Of a stretch of 64,000 nt of DNA, positions 1 to 7,936 are shown one piece after another. The translations under genes were made by a program, and so were the position numbers. The notes under the pieces were generated by a model. That model was not told the origin of the DNA. It saw only the letters and a program-made list of their open reading frames with translations, and did no database searches. Source of the stretch: an uncultured Lachnospiraceae bacterium. GTDB lineage: Bacteria > Bacillota > Clostridia > Lachnospirales > Lachnospiraceae. The stretch covers positions 1-64,000 of the forward strand of contig CAJUNP010000009.1 in the NCBI GenBank assembly GCA_910587935.1, given 5' to 3'. Position 1 is the first letter of the stretch. Every line of letters starts with the position of its first letter.

Positions 1-55
1 GTGGAGCGCGACCTTGCCAAGGTCGAGGCCGCGGGTTCGAGTCCCGTCTCGCGCT
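1..55 (+). tRNA. tRNA-Gly (GCC), 5' end cut by window edge
   Basis: The anticodon stem at 9-13/21-25 encloses a 7-nt loop with anticodon GCC at 16-18. The T-arm follows (31-35 with 43-47, loop TTCGAGT), then the 3' acceptor strand 48-54 and discriminator T55. The 5' acceptor strand and most of the D-arm lie before base 1. CCA is not encoded. Confidence 0.9.
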
Positions 56-64
56 TATTTTTTT

Positions 65-105
65 AAATAACGGAAACACTGGTCAATACAGTGTTTCCGT
101 TATTT
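65..105 (+). terminator. Hairpin terminator after tRNA-Gly
   Basis: A near-perfect 17-bp inverted repeat (65-81 with 89-105, 7-nt loop) starts ten bases after the tRNA. Its outer A/T pairs supply a short T-rich tail on either strand, so it could also stop transcription arriving from the opposing small gene at 167-409. Confidence 0.75.
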
Positions 106-166
106 AGTATACCATTCTGAAAGAACTCCTGCAAGTACTGACAGATGATTCGTCCTTATTAACAGA

Positions 167-409
167 TTATTTTTCCTTTAATTCTTTTTTATACTTTTTT
201 ATAAGCGTATACAAATCTTCAGGCTGCTTTTCGGCAAACTCATCTTGAAATTTCGGACAGCACGTATGGTACCAGCATTTTGAATTTGTACATTGTTCGG
301 TATTGCGGCATTTTAACCACATTACAAAACGCACGATATTTAATATTGCCAGAATCGGAATTGCTGAACAAAGCAAAATACCTAATACATAATTTAAAAC
401 TACACCCAT
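167..409 (-). CDS. Small cysteine-rich membrane protein, unknown
   Basis: An 80-residue protein of no family I recognise. One hydrophobic segment (about residues 4-30) is followed by a basic stretch and a short soluble tail with five cysteines between about residues 34 and 51 (Cys-x5-Cys, Cys-x4-Cys-Cys), an arrangement that could hold a metal or disulfides. A strong AAGGAGGG ribosome binding site sits about 8 bases before the ATG, and the reading frame stands alone in its region, so I take it as real. The C-terminus is lysine/glutamate rich. It is convergent with the tRNA-Gly terminator and divergent from the chemoreceptor gene. Function unknown. Confidence 0.65.
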   Translation of the reverse strand: MGVVLNYVLGILLCSAIPILAILNIVRFVMWLKCRNTEQCTNSKCWYHTCCPKFQDEFAEKQPEDLYTLIKKYKKELKEK

Positions 410-618
410 TTAATCTTACCCTCCTTATTTACTCTTTGTAAATTTCCTCATTACAGTTTGTTTTCATTTATTCTTTAAGTATTATGTATAATAACATATA
501 TTTATATACAAACTTATTATAGTGGGATATTCCATAATACACAAGAGAAATTTTTACATAATTTTAAGATAAATAAAATCACCAAAGTTTAAAACGGACA
601 ATCCCCCTATTTTATCTG

Positions 619-647
619 TTTCAAACAATATTCTTTTGTGCTATAAT
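619..647 (+). promoter_or_regulatory. Probable promoter of the chemoreceptor gene
   Basis: A consensus TATAAT at 642-647 lies 17 bases after a weak -35 (TTTCAA, 619-624), with the ribosome binding site at 683-688. The rest of the 289-base gap 410-698 is very AT-rich, and I see no RNA structure or gene in it. Confidence 0.45.
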
Positions 648-698
648 GTTGTTATTAAATATTTTGCTTTTTAGCACTAACTAAGGAGAGTGGCGTCC

Positions 699-2084
699 AT
701 GAAAATAAGAAAAAAGGAAAAAGAAATTAAAGCTTTACAGGAAGAACGGTTTGCTAAACTCTATGAAAATGAAAAACGTATGGCACAAGCTGCCCGTCAG
801 ATCCTGGAAATTTCATCTTCTATCAGCACTTTTGACATGGAGATGAATCATATTTCCACACAGCTTATGTCCTTTGCCGCGGAACTGGCAGATCTTAGCG
901 AATCCAATCTTGCAATTGTACAGGAAACAACTGCAAGCATGCACAATGTGAATGATTCTATTGAATATACAAATGGCCTTCTGGATGATTTAACAAATAA
1001 GGCGAAAATCTTTTCTGAAAAGAACCAGGAAAATCTCGATTATCTTTCACAGCTTTCCATTCTTAAAGACGATGTTGTTAAGGATACTCATGATTTGGAA
1101 GAAAAAATAAATCAGCTTGCAAATCTCGCTACGGAAGTAAGCCGGGTTGTAGACAGCGTACAGGGAATCGCCAGCCAAACCAATCTGCTTGCCCTGAACG
1201 CTGCAATCGAAGCTGCCAGAGCCGGAGAACAGGGGAAAGGATTTTCGGTAGTTGCGGAAGAGGTACGGAAACTTGCCGATGATACCAAAGCCAATCTGGA
1301 AGGTATGCAGAGTTTTGTGGGCGACATTCATGTTGCTGCAAAGGAAGGTACGGAAAGTGTAGCGCGCACTTTATCCTCCACGGAAGAAATGAGCGGCAAA
1401 ATGAATGTGGTATCCGGAACAATCAGCGACAACATAGAAATTCTGCGCGAAGTAGTGCAAAATTTATCAAATATCAACGACAATATGACAAGCATTAAAG
1501 AAGCTACCGGCGAAGTCAGCTCCGCCATGGAATTATCAAGCCAGAATGCCGAATCCTTAACTTTAATGGCCCAGACGATTCGTTCCGATGCAGATGAAAG
1601 CGTTAAGTCCGTAACGGAAATTACCGATATCGACAATAAGGTTTCGGATATATCCGCATATCTTTATTCGGGCCTTACCACAGGCGAAAATGCATTAAGC
1701 AATGATAATTTACAGGATGTCATTAATAAAGCCGAACAGTCTCATCTTAGCTGGATGGAAACGCTAAAGAGTATTGTTGACACCGGAACGGTCCTTCCGC
1801 TTCAGACAAGCGCTCAGAAATGTGCTTTCGGACATTTTTATTCTGCTCTGCCTATTACGAATCCGCAGATTGCCGGCGACTGGAAAAAGATTGAAGCCAT
1901 ACACATTACCTTGCATACTTCCGGTTCAAAGGCCATGGATGCTATTAAAAAGGGCAACCAGGAACTTGCTTTAAAATGTTACGGCGACGCGGATAAGGCA
2001 TCCGCTCAGATCGTAGAACTATTACATAAACTCAGCCGGAAAATATCCGAAATGACAAAAGCGGAACAAAGGGTATTTGAATAA
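699..2084 (+). CDS. Cytosolic methyl-accepting chemotaxis protein with CZB domain
   Basis: A soluble chemoreceptor of 461 residues without membrane segments. The first ~60 residues are charged coiled coil. The middle carries an MCP signalling domain, with the hairpin-tip core GIASQTNLLALNAAIEAARAG at about residues 155-175 that contacts CheA/CheW. The C-terminal ~110 residues match the chemoreceptor zinc-binding (CZB) type: a His near HLSW, the KCAFGHFY cysteine motif and a later IHxxLH. Family knowledge: CZB domains bind zinc through three His and one Cys and respond to zinc or redox state. I chose ATG 699, 10 bases after AAGGAG at 683-688; an in-frame GTG at 690 is too close to that site. 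No chemotaxis neighbours are present, so it is probably an orphan receptor. Confidence 0.9.
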   Translation: MKIRKKEKEIKALQEERFAKLYENEKRMAQAARQILEISSSISTFDMEMNHISTQLMSFAAELADLSESNLAIVQETTASMHNVNDSIEYTNGLLDDLTNKAKIFSEKNQENLDYLSQLSILKDDVVKDTHDLEEKINQLANLATEVSRVVDSVQGIASQTNLLALNAAIEAARAGEQGKGFSVVAEEVRKLADDTKANLEGMQSFVGDIHVAAKEGTESVARTLSSTEEMSGKMNVVSGTISDNIEILREVVQNLSNINDNMTSIKEATGEVSSAMELSSQNAESLTLMAQTIRSDADESVKSVTEITDIDNKVSDISAYLYSGLTTGENALSNDNLQDVINKAEQSHLSWMETLKSIVDTGTVLPLQTSAQKCAFGHFYSALPITNPQIAGDWKKIEAIHITLHTSGSKAMDAIKKGNQELALKCYGDADKASAQIVELLHKLSRKISEMTKAEQRVFE

Positions 2085-2101
2085 ACATTCCGGAATAACG
2101 C

Positions 2102-2136
2102 AAACGGGTGTTGGAATTTCTCCAACACCCGTTTTT
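2102..2136 (+). terminator. Bidirectional terminator between convergent genes
   Basis: A 14-bp stem (2102-2115 with 2121-2134, 5-nt loop ATTTC) is followed by a T run. It lies in the 56-base gap between the chemoreceptor stop and the opposing DUF3810 gene and has A/T tracts on both sides, so it can serve both transcripts. Confidence 0.9.
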
Positions 2137-2140
2137 ATAC

Positions 2141-3334
2141 TTACAACCCAGCCTTTTGTATTTTTTCCGGCTGAATCGAATAATAATCAAGCAAGAGTCC
2201 CACAACTCTGCAATAGCTCATTGCACCGTCTTTAACCCCGTTCATGATCAGTGTTACTTCCACAATTTCATCAGAAATCTTATCCACTGTTTCCGTCGGA
2301 ATAACCGCTTTTCGCTCTACTGCTTCCCACGCTTCTTCCGATAAAAACTGATTGTCCATTCTCACCGTCGGCAGTATCTGCACATGGGAAAGGTAATCTT
2401 GCCTGCTGCCTCCTACCGCACGGTAATAATCATTATCCAGGTAATTCAGAACGCTTAAGTACCCGCTATACTGAAAAAAAACATCTTCAGAATTAATACA
2501 GGCAAGGTAACCGATCAAATTAGCCTCATCTTCTTGTAAAAATCCGTGCAAATGTGCCAATTCATGACACATGGTTGCCGGTTTATGCATAATTTTCATA
2601 ATTTCATTTATGTTTGCTTCCATTGTAAACGGAAAAAAATAACCCTGCATATGCTGTTGGCTTAAAAACTCGGAGTTGCTTATTTTTTTCGGTTTTGGAT
2701 AAAAGCCGCTCAACTGTTCATATTCCTTACCCAGTTCCTGCATACACTGAACAGCCATGGCTTCCATGTCTCCGTTATAGACAACGTTTCCGTCCGCATC
2801 CCGCTCCACCTGTTTTGACAACTCATTGCATTTCGTCACTACAAAATCCCGTACTGCCAAAAGATCATCCAGACTGTATGCCTGTTCTTGGCGTTCCAGC
2901 TCCGGGAAATATCTGTCTGAAAAACTGGTGCCGTGATAACAGATAAAACAGTTTAAAGTCATTACAACGAATATTCCCAGACCAATCCACGAAAATCCTA
3001 TATAATAACCATATATCATGCCTTTCATCTTTTGAATGTGCCTGTTGCTTCCCGGCTCACGCTTTCTGCGGACGACAGACTCAAAAATCTTAAGAAAGAT
3101 ATATACAATTGCCGCCAAAACAAATAACAGGAGTAATATACATGCACCAATCAGAAGGATCTCGCCCAATGAAAACGGCAGAAGTCCCGTTACCCTTCCG
3201 TATGTATTGACCCACAAAGGCAAAATATGCAGCATATACCAGTCGCAAAAGCCCTTGCTGTTCCAGGCCAAAACGTTTAACAGCGCGGTTCCTGTAAAGA
3301 TTGCCAGATACGTACAAAAACTCCTTTTCGTCAT
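2141..3334 (-). CDS. DUF3810 membrane protein with zinc-protease-like motif
   Basis: A 397-residue protein with three N-terminal membrane segments (one near residue 10, one about 50-80, one about 108-135) and a large outer domain. That domain holds CHELAHLHGF followed by EDEAN, the HExxH...E arrangement of gluzincin-like metalloproteases that typifies DUF3810. Catalysis is inferred; I know of no proven substrate for the family. Start ATG 3334 is preceded by GAGGG at about 7 bases; an upstream in-frame ATG at 3355 would place that site inside the gene. It is followed by a CPBP protease gene on the same strand, so the two may be co-transcribed membrane proteases. Confidence 0.85.
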   Translation of the reverse strand: MTKRSFCTYLAIFTGTALLNVLAWNSKGFCDWYMLHILPLWVNTYGRVTGLLPFSLGEILLIGACILLLLFVLAAIVYIFLKIFESVVRRKREPGSNRHIQKMKGMIYGYYIGFSWIGLGIFVVMTLNCFICYHGTSFSDRYFPELERQEQAYSLDDLLAVRDFVVTKCNELSKQVERDADGNVVYNGDMEAMAVQCMQELGKEYEQLSGFYPKPKKISNSEFLSQQHMQGYFFPFTMEANINEIMKIMHKPATMCHELAHLHGFLQEDEANLIGYLACINSEDVFFQYSGYLSVLNYLDNDYYRAVGGSRQDYLSHVQILPTVRMDNQFLSEEAWEAVERKAVIPTETVDKISDEIVEVTLIMNGVKDGAMSYCRVVGLLLDYYSIQPEKIQKAGL

Positions 3335-3386
3335 ATGTATACCCTCGCATAGCAAAGCGGCTCATCAGCAGATACTACGGGCAATT

Positions 3387-4424
3387 TCAACCCTGCAGGA
3401 AAATTGTCGATACAAACTCAAACAGGCATCCCGCCGTAAAAGCAATCATTCCAATATTTCCCCATATAACAGCAGCCCTTTTTCCCTTCGGAAGAACTAT
3501 CATGCCTTTTTTAAAAGTAAATTTTTTCCTTTTAAGAATCAAAAGGATAATTCCCGCGATAGCCATTCCGTAAAGGGCAAACTCATAAAATATAAGGATC
3601 AAAACAGCAATGACCGTCTCCGGCTCCTGCGAAATCATCTGCAAAGCAAAATCAGGAGCCGTTGAGAGCACATCCTGCAGCTGCGTTAATTTATCATAAT
3701 CCACCATCTGCAGAACCGGCAAAATCAATGAAGAAGAAAGATTAATAATCATATGGAAACCTATAGAATATCGAATCTTTCCCGTTTTAACATAGACATA
3801 CGCAAATATACCGCCTAGCAGCGCCGCATAAAAAAACTGCGAAAAATTCCCGTGAAATAGTCCAAACATCAGACCTGATACCACAACGGCTGCCGCCTCG
3901 CCGTACCGCGCCATACGGTCCACCAAAAGCTTCCGAAATATCAGTTCCTCAAAAACAGGCGCACAAATTCCCACAATAATAATATTCATCAAAAGAGTAT
4001 TGCCGCCCAGCATGGAATCAAGAGGATTGGCAACCGGCGAACCCTTTAATATCCCAATAACCGCGTTTACGATCAAACCGGTAATATTCCCGGCAATCAT
4101 AACGCCAAAACACATAAGCAGTAAGATCATAAAATTTCCCGCACCCAGCTTATGCTTTTCCAGTGTCACCGCAGGCCTGCGTTTGCTTAAAACTACAAGC
4201 AGCGGATATCCAATTGCATAGATCGGCATCATGGTAAGAAGAAAATATATCTCGAAATGATTGACATACAGTTCTATGCAATAATTCACAACCACATAGG
4301 CTATTACCATCTGAATGCCCATAACCACTGCCAAAAATATGAAAAAATTCCACCCGATACCAGAACAAAATCTGCGTTCCTGCTTCAGATTATTTTGTTC
4401 TACATTGACTATTTCTCCATCCAT
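3387..4424 (-). CDS. CPBP family intramembrane metalloprotease
   Basis: A polytopic protein of 345 residues in the CAAX-processing/bacteriocin-protection (CPBP, ABI) family. The three family motifs are present in order: EELIFRKLL (EExxxR), FGLFHGN (FxxxH) and HMIINLSSS (HxxxN), whose Glu and His residues form the active site inside the membrane. Eight or so hydrophobic segments are visible. I prefer ATG 4424, about 11 bases after AGAGG, over an in-frame TTG at 4433. It lies 14 bases after the SurA-like gene and 52 before the DUF3810 gene on the same strand, so the three probably form one transcript dealing with envelope proteins. Substrate unknown. Confidence 0.9.
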   Translation of the reverse strand: MDGEIVNVEQNNLKQERRFCSGIGWNFFIFLAVVMGIQMVIAYVVVNYCIELYVNHFEIYFLLTMMPIYAIGYPLLVVLSKRRPAVTLEKHKLGAGNFMILLLMCFGVMIAGNITGLIVNAVIGILKGSPVANPLDSMLGGNTLLMNIIIVGICAPVFEELIFRKLLVDRMARYGEAAAVVVSGLMFGLFHGNFSQFFYAALLGGIFAYVYVKTGKIRYSIGFHMIINLSSSLILPVLQMVDYDKLTQLQDVLSTAPDFALQMISQEPETVIAVLILIFYEFALYGMAIAGIILLILKRKKFTFKKGMIVLPKGKRAAVIWGNIGMIAFTAGCLFEFVSTIFLQG

Positions 4425-4438
4425 ATTTAACAATTCCT

Positions 4439-5728
4439 CTATTCTTCCTCAGACTCTTCCTCAGGCTCTTCCTCAGATTCTTCCTCGGGCTGCTCCGTAT
4501 CCTCCTCCGTACTAACGGGCTTTGTCAGATAAACCAGCTTGCCTGCCACATCCTCTACCGTATATTTTTCCGTCATTTCTTCCGTATATGCGGTCACTCT
4601 TTCGGAAGCGATCTCATTGGAAATTGTATCCGCCGTATCCTCATCAAATTCCGTACGCCGTACAAATTCGACTACGTATACTTTATTAGAAGAATCGTTT
4701 ATGAATACATCAATATCTTCTGCCTTTCTGGCCTCATCATAGAGCCAGTCCGCAAACTGTGTCATAAGAGAATTATAGGTTGCATTCTGAATCAGATTTT
4801 TATCTCCGTCAGTCTGTGTGTCTTCCTCCGTATCCGCTTCGCTGTCCTGGCCATACTGGTCGCAGAGCTCCTGAAAGCTTTTTCCTGCCGCACGTTCTTC
4901 CACCATGGCTTCGGCCTTCTGTTCAGCCTCTTCCATTGCCGCTTTTATCTCTTCATCCGTAGATTCACTCGTTACGTCCGCCGAAAAGGTATACATATAA
5001 TAATCTACGTAATCATAATCTTGTTTATTTTCTTCATACCGGGTATTTATTTCTTCATCGGTGGGCTTGTTATCCTCCAGCAGCTTAGAAGTATACGCAT
5101 TGGTCAGTAAAGTTTCCGTTATAAAAGGTTTCAGCCTTTCTTCCGTTGCGTACTCTCCGAATGCGGTTTTATAGTATTCGCTGAGCGTCACACCCGCATT
5201 ATCTGCCTGTAATTTAATGCCTTCCTGAAAGGTCTGATAATCCTCATCCTGCGTTTCATAAACAAATCCTTTATCATTCGCATCATCCAGCAACGCCATT
5301 GTCTCGGTAATCTGTCCTACCGCCATTTCATCAAACAGATCCTGCCAGGTTTTGTTTTCATCATATTGCTGAGATGCGTAATCTTTTGTAGTATCCAGCC
5401 CCATATAAGGTAAAAAAGAAGAAAAGCTGTTCATATAATTGGTATGCATCACATTATAATAGAAATCATATTCTAATTTACTTATTTCATGACCGCCAAT
5501 TTTAACATAGGTTCCTGAAATGGCACGATGTTTGGTATATGCGCCGATTCCGATGGAAATGCCGATGGCTCCCACTAAAACGGCCAGTATGGCAACACCC
5601 GCTATTTTGCTGATCAGCCTGTCCCGTTTATCCTTTTGCTCCCTTTGCTTTCTTGCCTCCATTTTGCGGTCATATTTTGTCATAACCTTGTCCTGTTTGG
5701 GTTCTTCAGTCTTGTTTGTCTTAGACAT
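4439..5728 (-). CDS. Membrane-anchored SurA/PrsA-like protein with acidic tail
   Basis: A 429-residue protein: a basic cytoplasmic head of ~40 residues, one membrane segment (about 42-62), then a long extracytoplasmic helical domain resembling the SurA_N/PrsA chaperone fold (ISKLEYDFYYN, then TDEEINTRYEEN). No parvulin PPIase signature is recognisable, so it is probably a chaperone-like protein rather than an isomerase. The C-terminus is a strongly acidic tail built from repeated EEESEEEP units. AGGAGG lies about 8 bases before the ATG. First gene of the apparent operon with the CPBP and DUF3810 genes. The SurA-like call rests on overall pattern and is moderately sure. Confidence 0.75.
   Translation of the reverse strand: MSKTNKTEEPKQDKVMTKYDRKMEARKQREQKDKRDRLISKIAGVAILAVLVGAIGISIGIGAYTKHRAISGTYVKIGGHEISKLEYDFYYNVMHTNYMNSFSSFLPYMGLDTTKDYASQQYDENKTWQDLFDEMAVGQITETMALLDDANDKGFVYETQDEDYQTFQEGIKLQADNAGVTLSEYYKTAFGEYATEERLKPFITETLLTNAYTSKLLEDNKPTDEEINTRYEENKQDYDYVDYYMYTFSADVTSESTDEEIKAAMEEAEQKAEAMVEERAAGKSFQELCDQYGQDSEADTEEDTQTDGDKNLIQNATYNSLMTQFADWLYDEARKAEDIDVFINDSSNKVYVVEFVRRTEFDEDTADTISNEIASERVTAYTEEMTEKYTVEDVAGKLVYLTKPVSTEEDTEQPEEESEEEPEEESEEE
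4442..4490. repeat. Short tandem repeat coding the acidic tail
   Basis: About four copies of a 12-base unit (plus strand near CTCAGACTCTTC / CTCAGGCTCTTC) encode the Glu/Ser/Pro tail of the SurA-like protein. Such in-frame repeats can change copy number without breaking the gene. Confidence 0.75.
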
Positions 5729-5898
5729 GGAACTTGTCCTCCTTCATCATAATCCTCCGCGTTATTTATAATCGCCTCTGAATCTTTATTTTACTGCATT
5801 TTGCCGAAAATCGCAAATCTTTTCGGAAAGATATGTTTCATTATAACGAATAAGTGTGTTCAATTGGTGAAAAAATTTGTTCTTTCATAGTTTTGCCT

Positions 5899-5927
5899 TG
5901 ACATTATTGTCTAATTCCATTAGACTA
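5899..5927 (+). promoter_or_regulatory. Promoter with BlaI-type operator
   Basis: TTGACA (5899-5904), a 17-base spacer and TAGACT (5922-5927) form a good sigma-A promoter. A perfect 7-bp inverted repeat, GTCTAAT-TCC-ATTAGAC (5910-5926), fills the spacer and covers the -10. Position and dyad fit autorepression by the BlaI/MecI-family protein encoded 29 bases downstream. Confidence 0.8.
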
Positions 5928-5955
5928 ACTATATAGTAAACAGGAGGGCGTCGGA

Positions 5956-6327
5956 ATGGAACAATTTAAGCTGGGGGAAATGGAGCAGCGATTCGCCGAT
6001 CTGATCTGGGCACAGGCCCCCATTCAGTCGGGGCAGCTTGCAAGATTATGCGAAGAGGCCTTCGGATGGAAGCGCACGACTTCTTATACAATGTTAAAAA
6101 GGCTTTGCGACCGGCAGATTTTCCGCAATTCAAACGGAATTGTCGAAATGCTCATGACAAAGGAAGAATTTCAGGCATCCCAGGGAGAAGCGTTTATCAA
6201 AGAACATTTTAACGGATCCCTTCCTCAATTTCTGACTGCTTTCACAAAGAAAAATAAGCTGGACCGTCAGGAGATCGCGGAGCTGAAGAAGATGATTGAG
6301 GAATATGAAGAAGGAGGCTGTACATAA
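5956..6327 (+). CDS. BlaI/MecI/CopY family transcriptional repressor
   Basis: A 123-residue winged-helix repressor of the BlaI/MecI type. The start (LGEMEQRFADLIW) and the recognition region (WKRTTSYTMLKRLCDRQIF, about 36-54) match the family. The C-terminal third would form the dimerisation helices, where BlaI proteins are cleaved when the BlaR1 sensor is activated. AGGAGG lies just before the ATG. The stop overlaps the start of the broken blaR1-like gene (TAATG at 6325-6329), the usual coupled arrangement. The operator at 5910-5926 suggests autorepression. With its sensor broken, the repressor may now be constitutive or respond differently. No beta-lactamase gene is nearby. Confidence 0.9.
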   Translation: MEQFKLGEMEQRFADLIWAQAPIQSGQLARLCEEAFGWKRTTSYTMLKRLCDRQIFRNSNGIVEMLMTKEEFQASQGEAFIKEHFNGSLPQFLTAFTKKNKLDRQEIAELKKMIEEYEEGGCT

Positions 6328-6883
6328 TGGAAGCTGTTTTTTTTAAATATTAAACATGAGCGTTACCGCCGGCGTAATTATTATAGCTGTGATTCCGATT
6401 CGGTTTCTGTTAAGACGCGCCCCTAAAATTTTTTCTTATGCTCTTTGGCTGGCCGTCCTGTTCCGTCTGCTTTGCCCGGTAACTTTTTCCTCTGATTTCT
6501 GCGTTTTAAGCTTTTTTCAGCCTCCTGTGACGGATCAGGGGCAGATTGTTTATTTTTCCGAAAACGTTTTTAGTTCCGGTGCGTCGGAAACTCCCGAAGG
6601 TTTTTTTGCTGAATCTCCAAACGACGATATTAAAACCTGGCAGAAAACCGATTCTTCTTTAAGCGTCCGCTTCTCTGGTTTTCTCTTTACAGGCGCCTGC
6701 GTCTGGTTATCCGGCTTTTTTATCATGGCAGCTTACGGTCTGCTGTCTTACCGGAAAGTGGCAAGGGTTCCCGTATTATCCGTAAATGAATCAAAAATAG
6801 AAATAGAATTGTCCCTGCAGGAAACGGAGCTGTTTTTGTCGGAACAGGAAAACGGCGTCACATACAAAGTATTATCGAGGTGA
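6327..6883 (+). pseudogene. BlaR1/MecR1-like sensor, frameshifted and lacking its protease
   Basis: The ATG at 6327 opens a frame that stops after eight codons (MEAVFFKY). One extra A in the AAA tract near 6345 would restore MEAVFFKILNMSVTAG, the normal start of M56/BlaR1 proteins. The remaining frame, from an ATG at 6356 (175 residues), has the expected first membrane helices (SYALWLAVLFRLLCPV, then a third segment near residue 120). It ends soon after that segment with a short unrelated-looking tail and has no HExxH zinc-protease motif or penicillin-binding domain. I read this as a remnant with one frameshift and a large internal loss. A translated 175-residue membrane fragment remains possible. 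Confidence 0.75.
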
Positions 6884-6891
6884 AACAAGAC

Positions 6892-7620
6892 ATGAAAAAA
6901 ATTGTAAATTATAGTTTAATTACATGCGCCTTGGCGCTTTCCATTGTTTTTTATTTTTATTTCGACCTGGAAGGTATTTTATGGAACAGTCACGATCCGG
7001 CAGTCATAGACGCCGCGCAGTTAAAAGAAGATCTTGTGACCGATTATACCGGCTGCAAGGCAGGACAGGGAGTTCTTTCCCTGACAACGGGCGCCCAGTG
7101 GGAGGATGTACTGAATCAAATTGATTATGTGACCGTTATACCTGAATCGATCGTGAAAACAGACGTGTACAGTCTCGCCAGGTGGGCTGATCATTATACA
7201 AAACGCAGAAACGGTTCTTCGGGGAGGCGTTTGGCAGAAGTAAAACAAACAGCTTTTGATATATTCTCAAATTATTGTCCTTATTACATTATTGAACTGG
7301 AGGACGGAACACACATTCTTGCCCAAATGCCCCGCAGCCTTGCGGCAAAAATCGAAAAGGGAGAGCAGGTCCGGCTTCCTCTTGGAAAAAAGCTCGGCTT
7401 TTCACAAAAGGCAAAAACTTTGCTGGAACCTGTCTGTCAGTCAATGAACGTATCTACGGATTATGTCTTATATACCCTTGACGATCAATGGCAGGCGGAA
7501 AACGCCAATAACATTATAATCATAAAATTTGCCGTTTCCGCAGTGCTGTTTCTGGTTTTGGCAGTTGTGCTGCAGATAGCTGCGGAGCGCCTGTTATTTA
7601 AAGATAAAAACGGGGCATAA
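6892..7620 (+). CDS. Membrane protein of unknown function in the blaI operon
   Basis: A 242-residue protein with a membrane segment at each end (about 5-25 and 210-232) and an outer domain between them; I do not recognise the family. The middle domain contains two cysteines (one in GCK, one in NYCPYY) and a region rich in Tyr and Asp. ATG 6892 lies 11 bases after GAGG; an in-frame GTG at 6880 is a poorer choice. It overlaps the end of the broken blaR1-like frame and so should share its transcript. It could be part of the original signalling set or the target of the repressor. Function unknown. Confidence 0.6.
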   Translation: MKKIVNYSLITCALALSIVFYFYFDLEGILWNSHDPAVIDAAQLKEDLVTDYTGCKAGQGVLSLTTGAQWEDVLNQIDYVTVIPESIVKTDVYSLARWADHYTKRRNGSSGRRLAEVKQTAFDIFSNYCPYYIIELEDGTHILAQMPRSLAAKIEKGEQVRLPLGKKLGFSQKAKTLLEPVCQSMNVSTDYVLYTLDDQWQAENANNIIIIKFAVSAVLFLVLAVVLQIAAERLLFKDKNGA

Positions 7621-7627
7621 AATTAAA

Positions 7628-7654
7628 AGGGACTGCAACAAATGTGCAGTCCTT
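7628..7654 (-). terminator. Terminator of the tRNA-Tyr/tRNA-Leu transcript
   Basis: An 8-bp stem (7630-7637 with 7645-7652), extended by a GU and an AU pair, is followed on the minus strand by TTTTAATT. It stands 10 bases beyond the 3' end of tRNA-Leu. Only weak T content follows on the plus strand, so it mainly serves the tRNAs. Confidence 0.75.
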
Positions 7655-7663
7655 CACTGAAAA

Positions 7664-7747
7664 TGCTGGTGGCCGGACTTGAACCGGCACGGTGTTGCCA
7701 CCGAGGGATTTTAAGTCCCTTGCGTCTGCCTATTCCGCCACACCAGC
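7664..7747 (-). tRNA. tRNA-Leu (TAA)
   Basis: Read on the minus strand, the acceptor GCTGGTG pairs with CACCAGC and the discriminator is A. The anticodon stem AGGGA/TCCCT encloses CTTAAAA (anticodon TAA). The long variable arm typical of leucine tRNAs and the T-loop TTCAAGT are present. CCA is not encoded. Transcribed second in a two-tRNA unit. Confidence 0.95.
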
Positions 7748-7751
7748 AGAA

Positions 7752-7833
7752 TGGATGGAGGTGGATTCGAACCACCGAAGCAATTTGCAGCAGATTTACA
7801 GTCTGTCCCCTTTGGCCACTCGGGAATCCATCC
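7752..7833 (-). tRNA. tRNA-Tyr (GTA)
   Basis: The acceptor GGATGGA pairs with TCCATCC, discriminator A; the anticodon loop is CTGTAAA (anticodon GTA). A long variable arm marks it as the class II tRNA-Tyr of bacteria. It lies 4 bases from tRNA-Leu and is first in the unit. CCA is not encoded. Confidence 0.95.
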
Positions 7834-7860
7834 ATGCAGAGCGTTGCTCTGACTTTGAGA

Positions 7861-7889
7861 ATTGTAGCATAAAAAAATAAGAATTGCAA
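7861..7889 (-). promoter_or_regulatory. Promoter of the tRNA-Tyr/Leu unit
   Basis: On the minus strand TTGCAA (7884-7889), a 17-base spacer and TACAAT (7861-7866) give a near-consensus sigma-A promoter 28 bases before tRNA-Tyr. Confidence 0.8.
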
Positions 7890-7924
7890 GCGCCGGTGAA
7901 CCGAATCCTGCGGTGAACCGGCGC
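7890..7924 (-). terminator. GC-rich hairpin after the GH13 gene
   Basis: An inverted repeat of 8 bp (GCGCCGGT with ACCGGCGC) carries a second partial repeat of GGTGAACCG inside the loop. It lies 12 bases beyond the alpha-glycosidase stop. The T-run on the minus strand only begins about 15 bases later, inside the tRNA promoter, so termination is probable but not certain. Confidence 0.5.
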
Positions 7925-7936
7925 AGTATATTACCG

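Noticed and set aside
3036..3665. A 209-codon open frame opposite the DUF3810 and CPBP genes
   Set aside because: Spans the gap between two well-supported minus-strand genes, has no ribosome site and resembles no protein.
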